Shown one piece after another: positions 39,193 through 49,978 of a DNA stretch of 64,000 bases. The notes under the pieces are model-generated. The model searched no databases. It had not been told where the DNA came from and saw nothing but the letters and a program-made list of their open reading frames with translations. Both the position numbers and the translations under genes were made by a program. The stretch lies in contig JACRMT010000002.1 of the NCBI GenBank assembly GCA_016214855.1, positions 149,826 to 213,825 of the forward strand, written 5' to 3'. The DNA is from Nitrospirota bacterium (GTDB taxonomy: Bacteria > Nitrospirota > Thermodesulfovibrionia > Thermodesulfovibrionales > UBA6898). How positions within the stretch are numbered: the first letter of the stretch is position 1; every line of letters begins with the position of its first letter.

Positions 39193-40134
39193 ATGACTGC
39201 AACGAAAAAATATGCCATAGGTATTGACCTCGGGGGGACAAACCTCAGGGTCGCACTTGTCTCCGAAGACGGCGAGATCGTTCGCAAGATCAAGAAGCCG
39301 TCGTCAGAACCGGTGCTTGATGCAATCTTGTCTGCTATCGATGAGATAAAGCAGCCTGAGATCGTGGGGATCGGGCTGGGCGTTGCCGGTCTGATCGACA
39401 GAAAGCGGGGCAGGGTCTTTATATCGCCCAACCTTCATGCCATAGAAGGCATTGACCTGGTAAGGGAGATACGGCACAGGTTCAATGTTCAGGTGATGAT
39501 CGAAAATGACGCCAATGTAGCTGCTCTGGGCGAAAAGACAGCAGGCGCCGGAAAAGGCTTTGATAATTTTGTTCTGCTTACCCTCGGCACCGGCATCGGC
39601 GGCGGCATTATTCATAAAGGGAAGCTGCTTGATGTATCGGCCGAGATCGGGCATATGAGCATTAATGCGGATGCAGAGAAATGTCCCTGCGGCAATATCG
39701 GCTGCCTTGAGACTTATGCCTCGGCCCGGGCCATGATAGCCAAGGCTGTGATCATGCTCGAAAAGGATAATGAGAGTATTCTTAAGGAATGCTGCAAGGG
39801 AAGTATCTATAAGATCACGCCTGAGGACATTTACCGTGCAGCGCTCGAAGGGGATGCGCTCTCCCGTGAGATCCTCAAGGATGCCGGCCGTTTCCTTGGT
39901 GTAGGCATTGCGAACATTATCAATATCATGAGCCCTGAGGCGATCATACTCACCGGCGGTCTTGTAGGCGCATGGAACATTTATGTGCAGGAGGCCATCA
40001 AGGAGGCTTCGCGGAGGGCGTTCAAAGAGCTCTTTGATGCGGTGAAGATCATCCCTTCCTCGCTCGGCGACGATGCCGGCATTGTCGGCGCTGCAAGCCT
40101 TGTCTTTATGGAAATCTCAGGAAAGACCTCATAG
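39193..40134 (+). CDS. ROK-family glucokinase
   Basis: 313 residues. Phosphate-binding IGIDLGGTNLRVALV at the start, catalytic Asp in ENDANVAALGE (near 103), LTLGTGIGGGII, and the ROK zinc motif CPCGNIGCLE after EIGHM (about 155-175). It phosphorylates glucose or a related sugar with ATP. It leads the plus-strand run into lepA with a 6-bp gap, and may be cotranscribed with it. Confidence 0.87.
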   Translation: MTATKKYAIGIDLGGTNLRVALVSEDGEIVRKIKKPSSEPVLDAILSAIDEIKQPEIVGIGLGVAGLIDRKRGRVFISPNLHAIEGIDLVREIRHRFNVQVMIENDANVAALGEKTAGAGKGFDNFVLLTLGTGIGGGIIHKGKLLDVSAEIGHMSINADAEKCPCGNIGCLETYASARAMIAKAVIMLEKDNESILKECCKGSIYKITPEDIYRAALEGDALSREILKDAGRFLGVGIANIINIMSPEAIILTGGLVGAWNIYVQEAIKEASRRAFKELFDAVKIIPSSLGDDAGIVGAASLVFMEISGKTS

Positions 40135-40140
40135 GAACAG

Positions 40141-41928
40141 ATGTCTAAGAATATCCGCAATTTTTCTATCATCGCCCATATTGACCATGGCAAATCCACG
40201 CTTGCCGACAGGCTGCTCGAGTTTACCGGCGCACTTTCCAAGCGCGAGATGCAGGCGCAGGTGCTGGATTCGATGGACCTCGAGCGGGAGCGGGGCATCA
40301 CGATCAAGGCCCATGCGGTCAGGCTTAACTATCAGGCCGATGACGGCAAGGAATATATCCTTAATCTTATCGACACGCCCGGTCATGTTGATTTTTCGTA
40401 TGAGGTCTCAAGAAGCCTCGCGTCCTGCGAAGGGGCACTGCTTATCGTTGACGCAAGCCAGGGTGTTGAGGCCCAGACGCTTGCCAATGCATACCTTGCT
40501 GTTGACAATAACCTTGAGATGATCCCGGTCATAAACAAGATCGACCTTCCGAGCGCTGATCCCGAAAGGGTGAAGGAGCAGATCGAAGATGCCCTGGGCA
40601 TAGACAGCTCTGATGCGATCCTTGCAAGCGCAAAAGAGGGCATCGGGACCAAGGAGATACTCGAAGCGATCGTGAAGAAGGTGCCCGCGCCGCCTGGCGA
40701 CGAGGATAAACCTCTGAAGGCGCTTATATTCGATTCGTGGTTCGACAATTACCAGGGAGTCATAATGCTGGTGAGGCTTTTTGACGGAAAGGTAAAGGCA
40801 GGCAAGAAGATCCTTCTGATGGCTACAGAAACTACGTTTGATGTCCTGCAGGTCGGCATATTCAGCCCTAAAATGACCTCTGTTGAAGAGCTTACGGCAG
40901 GAGAGGTCGGATACATCATCGCAAGCATAAAGAACGTGGCTGACACAAGGATCGGCGACACGATCACGGATGCGAATAAGCCGGTGACCGAGCCCTGTCC
41001 CGGGTACAAGGACATAAAGCCGATGGTCTTCTGCGGCTTTTACCCGACCGAAACGCATCAGTATGAGAACCTCAGAGATGCGCTGAGCAAGCTCAGGCTC
41101 AATGATTCATCATTCAGCTTTGAGCCGGAGACATCGCTTGCCCTTGGCTTCGGCTTCAGGTGCGGATTTCTCGGGCTGCTTCATATGGAGATCATCCAGG
41201 AGAGGCTTGAGCGCGAGTTCGGCCTTTCTCTCCTGAGCACTGCGCCGACTGTTGTATGCAGGGTCACGTTGTCAGATGGAAGCGTCATATTCATCGAAAA
41301 CCCTGCTTCGCTTCCTGATCAATACGAAAAAATTGAAGAGCCTTACGTGCTTACGACCATCTTTGTTCCAAAGGAATTTATCGGCCCGATTCTCGATCTC
41401 TGCCAGGAGAAAAGAGGTGCGCAGAAGGGTTTTCATTTTGTCGGCAAGGACAGGATCAAGGTCGAATATGAACTGCCTTTGAACGAGATTCTCTGGGACT
41501 TTTATGACAAGCTCAAATCTTTTTCCAAGGGATATGCTTCCATGGACTATGAGTTTCTGGGATACAAGGAATCGGATCTGGTAAAGCTCAATGTTATGTT
41601 GAACGGCGAGATCGTGGACGCCCTTTCCTTGATAGTTCACAAGGACAAGGCTTATTATAAGGGGCGTCAGCTTGCGGAAAAGCTGCGGGAGAGCATCCCG
41701 AGGCAGATGTATGAGGTTGCGATCCAGGCAGCAATAGGCAGCAAGATCATAGCGCGCGAGACGGTCAAGGCAATGAGGAAAGACGTTATTGCCAAGTGTT
41801 ATGGCGGCGACATCTCGCGGAAGCGCAAGCTGCTCGAAAAACAGAAGGAGGGCAAGAAAAGGATGAAGCAGGTGGGACGGGTGGAGCTGCCGCAAGAGGC
41901 CTTTCTTGCGATCCTGAAAGTGAAATGA
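40141..41928 (+). CDS. lepA: Elongation factor 4 (LepA), ribosomal back-translocase
   Basis: 595 residues, full family length. G1 [10 protein letters not shown]3 DTPGH, G4 NKID in the GTPase domain (1-190), domain II and the elongation-factor-G-like domains, and the LepA-specific C-terminal domain (about 490-595; [20 protein letters not shown]). It binds ribosomes and promotes back-translocation or initiation fidelity. Stop overlaps the lepB start (ATGA). Confidence 0.97.
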   Translation: MSKNIRNFSIIAHIDHGKSTLADRLLEFTGALSKREMQAQVLDSMDLERERGITIKAHAVRLNYQADDGKEYILNLIDTPGHVDFSYEVSRSLASCEGALLIVDASQGVEAQTLANAYLAVDNNLEMIPVINKIDLPSADPERVKEQIEDALGIDSSDAILASAKEGIGTKEILEAIVKKVPAPPGDEDKPLKALIFDSWFDNYQGVIMLVRLFDGKVKAGKKILLMATETTFDVLQVGIFSPKMTSVEELTAGEVGYIIASIKNVADTRIGDTITDANKPVTEPCPGYKDIKPMVFCGFYPTETHQYENLRDALSKLRLNDSSFSFEPETSLALGFGFRCGFLGLLHMEIIQERLEREFGLSLLSTAPTVVCRVTLSDGSVIFIENPASLPDQYEKIEEPYVLTTIFVPKEFIGPILDLCQEKRGAQKGFHFVGKDRIKVEYELPLNEILWDFYDKLKSFSKGYASMDYEFLGYKESDLVKLNVMLNGEIVDALSLIVHKDKAYYKGRQLAEKLRESIPRQMYEVAIQAAIGSKIIARETVKAMRKDVIAKCYGGDISRKRKLLEKQKEGKKRMKQVGRVELPQEAFLAILKVK

Positions 41929-42626
41929 GCGAAGGAAGAATACATGAGGGCACGGCAGTGACAGAAGACGCATCCCTGAGGCCGGAGCGCGGGCATAGGG
42001 GGAAGAAGGAAAAGTCGGTAATCCGTGAGAATATCGAAGCGATCCTGATAGCACTTCTGATAGCCATCGTGGTCAGAACGTTTGCGGTCCAGGCCTTTAA
42101 GATCCCCTCCGGCTCGATGCTCGAAACACTCCAGATCGGCGATCATATACTCGTAAATAAAATTGTTTACGGTACGCCTATTGATATCCCTTTTACCGAT
42201 ATCAACCTCTTCTGGATGCCCGGTTTTTATAAACCGCAGAGGAATGATATCATTGTTTTCAAGTATCCCGAGGATCCGAAAAGGGACTTCATAAAGAGGG
42301 CCGTAGCGGTTGGCGGCGATGTAGTAGAAGCCAGGGATAAGGTTCTTTATGTGAACGGCCAGCAGGTCAGCGAACCCTTTGCTGTCCGCAAGGATGATAT
42401 GATCAGGCCGAGAAGCATGGACAAGAGGGACAACTTTGGGCCTCTTACCGTCCCCCAGGGAAAAGTATTTGCCATGGGAGACAACCGCGATCAGAGCTAT
42501 GACAGCAGATTCTGGGGTCCGGTCGACCTGAAGCAGATCAAGGGCAAGGCGGTCATCATTTACTGGTCCTGGGATACGTCAAAGAAATGGAACCATCTTA
42601 ATAGAATCGGGAGGCTCGTAAAATGA
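41925..42626 (+). CDS. lepB: Signal peptidase I
   Basis: 233 residues. The ATG at 41925 lies in the lepA stop (ATGA). One membrane helix (about 35-57) precedes the catalytic Ser64 in PSGSMLETL; the general base Lys124 is in [11 protein letters not shown]; the C-terminal motif [14 protein letters not shown] is present. It removes Sec and Tat signal peptides. An unusually long basic N-terminal segment (~35 residues, RGHRGKKEK) precedes the helix. Confidence 0.95.
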   Translation: MSEGRIHEGTAVTEDASLRPERGHRGKKEKSVIRENIEAILIALLIAIVVRTFAVQAFKIPSGSMLETLQIGDHILVNKIVYGTPIDIPFTDINLFWMPGFYKPQRNDIIVFKYPEDPKRDFIKRAVAVGGDVVEARDKVLYVNGQQVSEPFAVRKDDMIRPRSMDKRDNFGPLTVPQGKVFAMGDNRDQSYDSRFWGPVDLKQIKGKAVIIYWSWDTSKKWNHLNRIGRLVK

Positions 42627-42970
42627 TGCGCGATCCGGGCGAAAAGGGATTTATCAAGACGTTGTTCGGCTTTCTTCTCCTTGTCGCCATTATAGCGGCA
42701 CTGATCCTTCTCGGCAAACCCTATTACCGCTCTTACACACTTGGCGCACATACGCGGGATTATCTGAAGACGGAGATCGGAGAGGTAGCCAAGATCCGGG
42801 AAAATGTTATGAAGGACGCGAACGAACTGGGGATCAAGCTGAACGAGTCTGATCTTTCGGTGACCATCGATAACAAGGTCGTGAAGGTGAAAGCGACATG
42901 GAAGGATACCGTGGACTTCTGGGGTTATTATCAGAAGACGTTCGATTTTGAGCTGTATGAGGAGTATTGA
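42623..42970 (+). CDS. DUF4845-like small membrane protein
   Basis: 115 residues with one N-terminal membrane helix (about 12-34) and a periplasmic alpha/beta domain ending in DFWGYYQKTFDFELYEEY. Position directly after lepB, with overlapping ATGA, and the size and topology match the DUF4845 family often found there. Function unknown; it may assist envelope protein maturation. Confidence 0.6.
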   Translation: MMRDPGEKGFIKTLFGFLLLVAIIAALILLGKPYYRSYTLGAHTRDYLKTEIGEVAKIRENVMKDANELGIKLNESDLSVTIDNKVVKVKATWKDTVDFWGYYQKTFDFELYEEY

Positions 42971-43606
42971 TTGTTCACCGGTCTTGTTGCTGCATTGGGA
43001 GATATTGTTTCACTTGAGAGAAGGGGTAAGGGTGCAAGGCTTTTTCTTGAGGCAGAGGCCCTCAGCAAGGAAGCAAGGCTTGGCGACAGCATAGCCATAA
43101 ACGGCACCTGCCTTACGGTCGTCGAGGTTCGGGGAAAAACTCTGGCTTTTGATATCTCTGATGAGACACTGAGATCTTCGAATCTCGGAGATCTCAAGGT
43201 CAGGGACAGGGTCAATCTTGAACCTGCACTGCGTTTGAACGACAGGCTCGGCGGTCATTTTGTGACCGGCCATATTGACGGCCCCGGCAGAATTCGTTCA
43301 AAGAGCCTTGAAGGTGAAGTGTTCAAGATCGTCATCGAGACGGAGCCCTGGATAGCAGAATATCTTGTGGAGAAAGGTTCGGTCGCGGTTGACGGCATCA
43401 GTCTGACGGTCGTGAATGTGATGCGGGACGGATTTTCGCTTGTGATCATTCCCCACACGGCGCAACTGACCACTCTCGGGTTCAAGGGACCCGGTGACCG
43501 GGTGAATGTTGAGGTCGATATCCTGGGCAAATATGTCGCAAAATATCTGAATAAGGGCAAGGATGCAGACCTCATGCAGACCCTCAAAACTTCAGGATTT
43601 GTGTAG
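42971..43606 (+). CDS. ribE: Riboflavin synthase alpha chain
   Basis: 211 residues. The N-terminus [10 protein letters not shown] is diagnostic, and this fixes the start at the TTG of 42971, directly after the previous stop; no ATG fits. Two lumazine-binding repeats (about 1-95 and 98-190), second starting [11 protein letters not shown]. It dismutates two 6,7-dimethyl-8-ribityllumazine molecules to riboflavin. With ribBA and ribH downstream it forms a partial riboflavin operon; ribD is not in the window. Confidence 0.95.
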   Translation: MFTGLVAALGDIVSLERRGKGARLFLEAEALSKEARLGDSIAINGTCLTVVEVRGKTLAFDISDETLRSSNLGDLKVRDRVNLEPALRLNDRLGGHFVTGHIDGPGRIRSKSLEGEVFKIVIETEPWIAEYLVEKGSVAVDGISLTVVNVMRDGFSLVIIPHTAQLTTLGFKGPGDRVNVEVDILGKYVAKYLNKGKDADLMQTLKTSGFV

Positions 43607-43648
43607 AAACAGAATTCGAAGACATACGCCGGAATTAAAGGAGCCAAG

Positions 43649-44863
43649 ATGCAGCAGAAACATAAATTCAATACCATAGACGAAGCTCTCGAAGACATTG
43701 TAAAAGGGAAGATGGTCATCCTTGTCGATGACGAGGACCGGGAGAACGAAGGCGACCTCTGCATGGCAGCAGAAAAGGTCACGCCTGCAGCAATCAATTT
43801 TATGGCAAAACACGGCAGGGGGCTTATCTGTCTTTCACTGACCGGTGAAAGGGTTGAGGAACTGAAGCTGCCGATGATGTCCGAGGCAAATACCTCTTCC
43901 TTCGGCACTGCATTTACGGTTTCGATTGAGGCGAAGAAGGGCGTAACAACCGGAATATCTGCAGCAGACCGGGCAGTGACGATCCTGGCTGCGATCAACC
44001 CGAAATCAACGCATGAGGATCTTGCCCGGCCGGGACATATCTTCCCGCTGAGAGCAAAGCGCGGTGGCGTACTGCAGCGTGCGGGTCAGACCGAGGGTTC
44101 TGTTGACCTTGCCCGTCTTGCAGGACTGAACCCTTCCGGTGTGATCTGCGAGATTATGAATGAGGACGGGACCATGTCGCGGGTCCCTGAGTTGATGGAG
44201 TTCGCGAAGCATCATCACATGAAGATCGTGACTATAAAGGACCTGATCAAGTACCGGACAAGGATCGAGAGATTTGTCCGGCGCGAAACAACAACCGTTC
44301 TTCCGACAGATTACGGAGATTTCACGGTCATTGCCTATGCGAATGATGTTGATGCAAATGTTCATCTTGCGCTGGTGAAGGGTGAGATCAGCAAAAATGA
44401 TGCAGTCCTTGTAAGAGTACACTCTGAGTGTCTGACCGGCGATGTTTTCGGGTCAAAGAGGTGCGACTGCGGAGAGCAGCTGCATAAGGCAATGAAGATC
44501 ATCAGCAAGGAAGGCCAGGGCGTGATCCTCTATATGCGGCAGGAAGGCCGCGGTATCGGGCTTGTGAACAAGCTCAGGGCTTATGAGCTTCAGGACAAGG
44601 GACTCGATACGGTTGAGGCGAACCTCAAACTTGGGTTCAAGCCGGACCTGAGGGATTACGGCATCGGCGCGCAGATCCTCGTTGATCTTGGCGTGCGCAA
44701 GATGCGGCTTATGACGAATAACCCGAAGAAGATCGTCGGCCTTGAAGGATATGGTCTTAAGGTTGTCGAGCGGGTGCCGATGGAAATTAATCCGCACGAG
44801 CGGAATCTCGTTTATCTCAAGACAAAGAAGAAAAAGCTTGGCCATATGCTGAGTAATGTATAA
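43649..44863 (+). CDS. ribBA: Bifunctional DHBP synthase / GTP cyclohydrolase II
   Basis: 404 residues. Part 1 (1-205): DHBP synthase with the metal site [11 protein letters not shown] and the RPGHIFPL loop. Part 2 (206-404): GTP cyclohydrolase II with zinc cysteines in [18 protein letters not shown] and [11 protein letters not shown]. The pair supplies the two precursors of lumazine. An AAAGGAG lies 7 bp before the ATG. Confidence 0.96.
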   Translation: MQQKHKFNTIDEALEDIVKGKMVILVDDEDRENEGDLCMAAEKVTPAAINFMAKHGRGLICLSLTGERVEELKLPMMSEANTSSFGTAFTVSIEAKKGVTTGISAADRAVTILAAINPKSTHEDLARPGHIFPLRAKRGGVLQRAGQTEGSVDLARLAGLNPSGVICEIMNEDGTMSRVPELMEFAKHHHMKIVTIKDLIKYRTRIERFVRRETTTVLPTDYGDFTVIAYANDVDANVHLALVKGEISKNDAVLVRVHSECLTGDVFGSKRCDCGEQLHKAMKIISKEGQGVILYMRQEGRGIGLVNKLRAYELQDKGLDTVEANLKLGFKPDLRDYGIGAQILVDLGVRKMRLMTNNPKKIVGLEGYGLKVVERVPMEINPHERNLVYLKTKKKKLGHMLSNV

Positions 44864-44881
44864 AGGCAACAGGAGGAAACC

Positions 44882-45343
44882 ATGAAAGTTATCCAGGGTG
44901 AGTTACAGGCAAAGGGACTGAAGTTTGCGATTATCGTGAGCAGGTTCAATGATTTTATCACCGGCAAGCTCCTTGATGGCGCAGTGGACGCCCTTCTGAG
45001 GCATGGTGCAAGGGACGAAGATATTGATGTCGTAAAAGTTCCGGGAGCTTTTGAGATACCTCTTGCAGCCAAGAAAGTTGCAGCGAAGGGCTCTTACGAC
45101 GCCGTGATATGTCTTGGCACGGTCATCAGGGGTGCAACGCCTCACTTTGACTATGTTGCGGCAGAGGTCTCCAAGGGTGTTGCATCAGCCTCGCTCGATA
45201 CGGGTGTGCCGATCGCCTTTGGCGTACTCACCACAGATACCATTGAGCAGGCAGTTGAACGGGCAGGCACCAAGAGCGGCAACAAGGGATTCGATGCTGC
45301 TGTCACTGCTATTGAAATGGCGCAGGTGTTCAAAAAGCTCTAA
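44882..45343 (+). CDS. ribH: 6,7-dimethyl-8-ribityllumazine synthase
   Basis: 153 residues, normal length. [44 protein letters not shown] with the catalytic His, and [17 protein letters not shown] are all present. It condenses the ribityl-amine and butanone phosphate to lumazine. A small inverted-repeat element separates it from nusB. Confidence 0.96.
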   Translation: MKVIQGELQAKGLKFAIIVSRFNDFITGKLLDGAVDALLRHGARDEDIDVVKVPGAFEIPLAAKKVAAKGSYDAVICLGTVIRGATPHFDYVAAEVSKGVASASLDTGVPIAFGVLTTDTIEQAVERAGTKSGNKGFDAAVTAIEMAQVFKKL

Positions 45344-45467
45344 GCTGTCAGCACTCAGCTTTAAGCAAATGAACTATTAGTGAGATTATTTTTGATGAAT
45401 AAACAGATCTTGTTTTCTGCATTTTATTTTCCATGCTGATAGCTGAATGCTGTGAGCTTACAGCTTC
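45343..45467. repeat. Inverted-repeat element between ribH and nusB
   Basis: Left arm AGCTGTCAGCACTCAGC at 45343-45359 and right arm GCTGATAGCTGAATGCTG near 45435-45452, with a further AGCTTACAGCTT end. The arms are made of tandem (T)CAGC-type units. The same unit set (CAGCACTCAGCAGTCAGC and TAGCTATCAGC) appears in the 16S rRNA gene at 63966-64000, so the element is dispersed. Confidence 0.65.
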
Positions 45468-45470
45468 CTT

Positions 45471-45884
45471 ATGAATCGTCGCAAGGCCAGGGAATTTGCC
45501 CTTCAGATGCTCTTTCAATATGAATTTACCGGACACCGGTCTGATTTCAGGGCAGTGGAAGACCTTGATCCGGCAAAGAAGGAACACAAGGATATCAAAC
45601 AATTTTCGGAAGAGCTCGTCAGCGGCACCCTTGAGCACCTTGACGAAATAGACGAAAGGATCCGGCAGGCTGCAGAACACTGGAAGATGGACCGCATGGC
45701 CTCGGTCGACAGAAACATTATGCGCTTTGCGGTCTTCGAACTCCTGTACCGGAATGACATCCCCCCCAAGGTGACGATCAATGAGTCGCTTGAAATAGCA
45801 AAAAAATTCTCTTCCTCAGAAGCAGCCTCATTCATCAACGGCCTCCTGGACAAGATAGCCCGAGAGAGCAGAAAGAAATCATAG
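45471..45884 (+). CDS. nusB: Transcription antitermination factor NusB
   Basis: 137 residues. All-helical NusB fold: RRKAREFALQMLFQYE at the start, DRNIMRFAVFELLYRNDIPPKVTINE and FSSSEAASFINGLLDKI at the end (pieces near 80-130). NusB with NusE binds boxA RNA in rRNA leaders. A boxA-like site is seen at 63827-63840 ahead of 16S. Confidence 0.94.
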   Translation: MNRRKAREFALQMLFQYEFTGHRSDFRAVEDLDPAKKEHKDIKQFSEELVSGTLEHLDEIDERIRQAAEHWKMDRMASVDRNIMRFAVFELLYRNDIPPKVTINESLEIAKKFSSSEAASFINGLLDKIARESRKKS

Positions 45885-45923
45885 CAAGAGAAAGCCGGAG
45901 CGTTTAGATCAGGGACCCTGCTC

Positions 45924-47912
45924 TTATTTATAAGAGGTTATGTCTTTTATTGCGCGTTTCAGTTCATCAAGTTTGTAGGGTTTGGGCAGAAAACCGCTGA
46001 AGCCATAGTCCCTGAAATTAGCCATGATGGGGTCGTTGGAATAGCCGCTTGAGACTATTACCCTCACCTCGGGATCATACTCGAGCAGGTTCTTCATGGC
46101 TTCCTGGCCACCCATGCCGTTTTGTATGACCAGGTCAAGGATCACAGCTTCAAACGGCATGCCGGCTTCTTTGGCTTTCCGATAGTGTCTCAGCATCTCG
46201 ACTCCGTCCGTTGTCAGCTCTGCCTCGAATCCGCACTGTAGGAGAAGTCTCTCAACCACAACACGAACGATCTCCTCATCGTCCATCACCAGGATCTTTC
46301 CCTTTCGGAGCGGATGGACCGTGAATGCTTCGGCGGCAGCCTGTGGTTTTTCCTGCATGGCGGGCAGAAACAGGCGGAACGTTGTTCCTGCCCCAAAGTG
46401 GGACTCAGCGGTAATATGACCATGGTGTTTCTGGACTATGGCAAAGGCACTCGCAAATTCCAGGCCGCTTCCCTCTTTGTCTGCCGCACTGAAGGGATCA
46501 AAAAGAGTCTGCAGTTCTGCTTCAGGGATACCGCGCCCCTGATCTTCTATTGCGATCATAACGTATCTGCCCTCCCTGAGCGGAAGTGCCGATGAATGAC
46601 CTATGATCGTGTTCTCAGCAGATATTGTTATTCTGCCGTCCTGGGGCGTCACCTGCTGAGCATATCTCAGCAGCGTATCAACTGCCTGGCTCACCTGACC
46701 TTCATCGACTTCAATGGTCCACAGGCCGTCGGGAAGCGCGAGTTCGCAGGAGATATTCCTCGCGTCTGCTGAAAGCCTGACAAGGTCCCTCAGCAGTTCC
46801 TGAATGGATACGACCTTCCTGACCTGAATGCCTCCTGTTGCAAAAGAGAGGAGTTGAGATGTCAGATCTTTTGCACGCAGCGAAGCCTTTTCTGCCTCGA
46901 GCAGAACATCATACACTTCAAACCCCGGCTTGGCATACATTTTCGCCAGCGCAAGATTGCCGATTATGGCAGTCAGGATGTTGTTGTATTCATGGGCAAT
47001 ACCGCCGGCAAAAGCACTCAGGGACTCAAGTTTTTGGCTCTTCCGTATTTCTTCTTCCATTCTTCTGCGCTCTGTGACATCCAGTAATGTGCCGATAATA
47101 GCTGGTTTGCCGTCGATCTCTGTTTTTGTTCCTTCAGTCTCAAGCTCTATTATCGTGCCGTCTTTCCGCTTGCCTCTGAGAAAAGCGTGGGATATGGACG
47201 CTTCTCCTGAAAGAAGGCTCTGAATATTTCGCTCTGCAGTGCCGAGGTCTTCCTCAACGATCAAACCTGACAGGGGCAAAGACGCAATCTCTTCCTGGGT
47301 GTATCCAAATACATCTGCTGCCTTCGGATTGACATAGGGGAATATCCCATTCTGAAAGATGTAGATGCCCACGAGGGAATGTTCAACGAGGCTCCGAAAT
47401 TTCTCTTCCGCATGATGCAGTGCTTCTTCCGTCTTTCTGCGAGAGGTAAGATCCCGAACAACTTCGATGCCGGCAATTATCCTGCCTTGAGCATCTTTGA
47501 GTGCAGATGCTGTTATCTCGACACTCAAGATCCCTTTTTCCGGCGCTCCCGGTTTCTCAGCCGTATGGGTATTCCCATCCATGAATGACAGAGCGACGGG
47601 ACATTTGTCACATGTGGTGTCGCGATTTACGTATGCCTGATAGCAAAGCTCTCCTGGGTGGGCTCCCACCAATTTTTTGTGCGCTTCATTTTGATAGAGA
47701 ACTCTGAAGGAGGTATCCTGGACACTGACAGGATCACCGATAGCATTGAGAATGGCCTCTATTCTGTTTTTTTCTTCCTCTGCATTCTGCATGGAAGTAT
47801 GGACGCGCTCATCGGTCAGCAGGGCTGCCTCAAGTTCAGCTACCCGGCGCCGGAGCGCAGGTATGTCATCCGCCGGTTGCGGCTGTTTTTTCTCGCTGCT
47901 GCTCACCGGCAA
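45924..47912 (-). CDS. PAS-PAS hybrid histidine kinase with degenerate ATP-binding motifs
   Basis: 662 residues. Coiled coil (20-60), PAS with a CYQAYVNRDTTCDKCP Cys motif (about 60-155), PAS (about 170-285), HisKA GGIAHEYNNILTAI (His near 308), HATPase_c and C-terminal receiver (about 540-660; VILDLVIQNGMGG). G1 (DQGRGIP) is intact, but the N-box reads DTLLRYAQQV, without the essential Asn, and the G2 box is GSGLEFASAF rather than GxGLGL. Kinase activity may be low or lost, leaving phosphatase or receiver functions. Confidence 0.85.
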   Translation of the reverse strand: MPVSSSEKKQPQPADDIPALRRRVAELEAALLTDERVHTSMQNAEEEKNRIEAILNAIGDPVSVQDTSFRVLYQNEAHKKLVGAHPGELCYQAYVNRDTTCDKCPVALSFMDGNTHTAEKPGAPEKGILSVEITASALKDAQGRIIAGIEVVRDLTSRRKTEEALHHAEEKFRSLVEHSLVGIYIFQNGIFPYVNPKAADVFGYTQEEIASLPLSGLIVEEDLGTAERNIQSLLSGEASISHAFLRGKRKDGTIIELETEGTKTEIDGKPAIIGTLLDVTERRRMEEEIRKSQKLESLSAFAGGIAHEYNNILTAIIGNLALAKMYAKPGFEVYDVLLEAEKASLRAKDLTSQLLSFATGGIQVRKVVSIQELLRDLVRLSADARNISCELALPDGLWTIEVDEGQVSQAVDTLLRYAQQVTPQDGRITISAENTIIGHSSALPLREGRYVMIAIEDQGRGIPEAELQTLFDPFSAADKEGSGLEFASAFAIVQKHHGHITAESHFGAGTTFRLFLPAMQEKPQAAAEAFTVHPLRKGKILVMDDEEIVRVVVERLLLQCGFEAELTTDGVEMLRHYRKAKEAGMPFEAVILDLVIQNGMGGQEAMKNLLEYDPEVRVIVSSGYSNDPIMANFRDYGFSGFLPKPYKLDELKRAIKDITSYK

Positions 47913-48064
47913 TCACCGGGAAAAAGGAATTGTGCTATAGCCTTCATAATGGATGTAAGCTTACCACTTGGCATGTCTACTTTGCAATGAAGAGAACGCT
48001 TCCGGCAGAAGGTTTTGACGCAGGCTGGGACACGGTTGTGCATTGGCCGGCACCGGGATAATGC

Positions 48065-48142
<78 letters not shown>

Positions 48143-48215
48143 AACTATTTAAAATACAGGAGAGCTCAATAAAATGTCAATAAGCAGCAGCTTGTTCGGG
48201 CATCAACAATAAAGA

Positions 48216-48932
48216 TCAATATTTCAGTATTTCAAGGTAGTCAGAGAAGTCTTTCTGGTCGGAATTTGAAGCTCCGAGTTTTCGTATCAAAAAATCTTCG
48301 GCGGCTATTTTGGCGTTTCCCTTATATTGAGGATTCAGGACTATGGCACGTGAAAGAGCGGCTGAAGCATCGCCGTATTTGCCTGTAGCATTATTACAAA
48401 GCGCGAGACCCAGATAGGGGAGATCAAAATTAGGAGACCGTTTAATTGCCTCCTTATAGGCCGTAGCAGCTTCGTCGTATCTGCCCAGTCGATAATAGGC
48501 TTTTCCCATATTGACAAATGCCTTTTCAGGTGTGGCATAGAACAGGTTTGATACGGCCTTTTTATAAAAGGGAATCGCCGCATCAAACTTGCCAACTTTT
48601 GCGTATGCAAACCCCAGATTATTATATGCGTCTGAATAGTCAGGGTCTATCTTCACCGCCCTCTGAAAGAAATCGATGGCCATTTCGTTTTCGTCAAAGT
48701 CGAGCAGATAGATTATGCCTATGGCATAGATCGCTTCCTTGTTTCGGGGGTTCAGCTCGTAGGCATGCTGGAACTCTACAAATGCCTGTTGAATCTTGCC
48801 CTCACCATAATAGCCGACTCCTATTTTGTAGCGTGCGGCAGAATTCTGTATGGCACTATCAGTAGAAAATGTAGCGCAGGAAACGGTGAGCATGAGAAAA
48901 AAGAGAATGAAAATATGCGCGATCAGCTTCAT
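48216..48932 (-). CDS. TPR-repeat lipoprotein
   Basis: About 238 residues from ATG 48932. Lipobox LTVSC (Cys near 19) after a hydrophobic signal, then about five TPR units (40-210; e.g. KEAIYAIGIIYLLDF, SDAYNNLGFAYAKVGKFDAA). The pattern resembles PilF/NlpI lipoproteins that scaffold pilus or peptidoglycan machinery. No pilus genes are adjacent, so the partner is unknown. Confidence 0.75.
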   Translation of the reverse strand: MKLIAHIFILFFLMLTVSCATFSTDSAIQNSAARYKIGVGYYGEGKIQQAFVEFQHAYELNPRNKEAIYAIGIIYLLDFDENEMAIDFFQRAVKIDPDYSDAYNNLGFAYAKVGKFDAAIPFYKKAVSNLFYATPEKAFVNMGKAYYRLGRYDEAATAYKEAIKRSPNFDLPYLGLALCNNATGKYGDASAALSRAIVLNPQYKGNAKIAAEDFLIRKLGASNSDQKDFSDYLEILKY

Positions 48933-49031
48933 CGGCTCTGTTTGCCGTGCAATAGTCATGATTCCGTTACCCTATCAGATGTCAGCGGGCAAGTAAAGAA
49001 GAAAGTGCCTGCCGGGAGGAGCCAGCTGTTT

Positions 49032-49571
49032 TTACGAAGGTGTTCTCTTGGGCTCATAATATTGAATAAGTTCAGTGACATCCCAGGGCCTGCATTCATG
49101 TCTGCTAAAGCCCAGAGCTTCAGCGCAGCGGCAGATGGTTTCTATGTCTCTGCCCTCAATTTCGAGGAATTCCGGGATGTAGCCGTGCGGACCGCAATAA
49201 CGGTCGAGCTCAACGTGCGTGCCATCGACGAGTTCATAGCTCGTTCTGTGCTTCTGCATAACGAGCCACGGAGCGTATCCGAGGCCTTCAAGAAGCATTT
49301 TCATCTCGCCAAATCCGCAGACCTCAACTTCGTGCTCTGCCTGCTCTTTTGCCCATGCGTTTTCCCTATGCATCTTAAGCGCAAGATTGACTTTTGCTCC
49401 TTCTTTTCTCAATCTGAGTGCCTTCCCGGTCTTTTTCAGCTCATTATCCGGAAGATCATAATATATGGCATGAATATCGTCGTCAAAGATCTTCTTTGCC
49501 CCGAGAGCAATAAGCTTCTTTTCTATGGACTCTTTATTAATTTCAAGAATTTTGACTTCTATTTCTATCAT
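49032..49571 (-). CDS. CYTH-domain protein (class IV cyclase / thiamine-triphosphatase-like)
   Basis: 179 residues. N-terminal EIEVKILEI is the conserved ExExK signature; further acidic and basic strand residues (KALRLRKEG, ALKMHRE, EHEVEV, ELDRYCG, EIEGRD) line the tunnel. CYTH enzymes hydrolyse triphosphate bonds or make cAMP (CyaB). With the CHASE2 cyclase at 7154 the window would then hold two cyclase types, but a triphosphatase role is equally possible. Confidence 0.8.
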   Translation of the reverse strand: MIEIEVKILEINKESIEKKLIALGAKKIFDDDIHAIYYDLPDNELKKTGKALRLRKEGAKVNLALKMHRENAWAKEQAEHEVEVCGFGEMKMLLEGLGYAPWLVMQKHRTSYELVDGTHVELDRYCGPHGYIPEFLEIEGRDIETICRCAEALGFSRHECRPWDVTELIQYYEPKRTPS

Positions 49572-49978
49572 GTCCCGCCTATCCTGATCTCTCAGCTCTT
49601 CACCTGCCTCATCAGTCCATAATTATAATGTTTTATAGATGAAAAGGAGAAGGAGCGTTAGGAAATGGCCAGAGGATGCCGAAGAATCACATAAAAAGAG
49701 CCATATCCGGGCTTCTTTCTTTGGACAGCCTCTGCTCCGCTGATGTTTTGCAAAAGCCCTTACATCCTGAGAGTGTCCCAAAGCCCTTCTATGGCTCCAG
49801 AATACTTATTAAGCTCCGAACCAGAGGCTGATTCATGATCCGCGGGGGAGCCGTCCTTGACGTTAACAGCGGAATCTTCTCCCGTGTTTAACTCACCGAC
49901 CGCTCAACCTCCGATTCAGAGTTTCCTGGTTCTTATCCCTGACCTCATCTTAGCGCTCTTTTTACTGTTCGTCAATAT
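49572..49978. other. Intergenic stretch, nothing recognisable
   Basis: About 400 bp between the CYTH gene and a decayed ferredoxin remnant. A 70-codon plus-strand frame (49857-50069) has no ribosome site and crosses the ferredoxin remnant, so I regard it as chance. Confidence 0.5.

Noticed and set aside
45343..45467. Terminator for ribH
   Set aside because: The inverted repeats are far apart (about 75 bp) without a T-run; a dispersed repeat is the better explanation.
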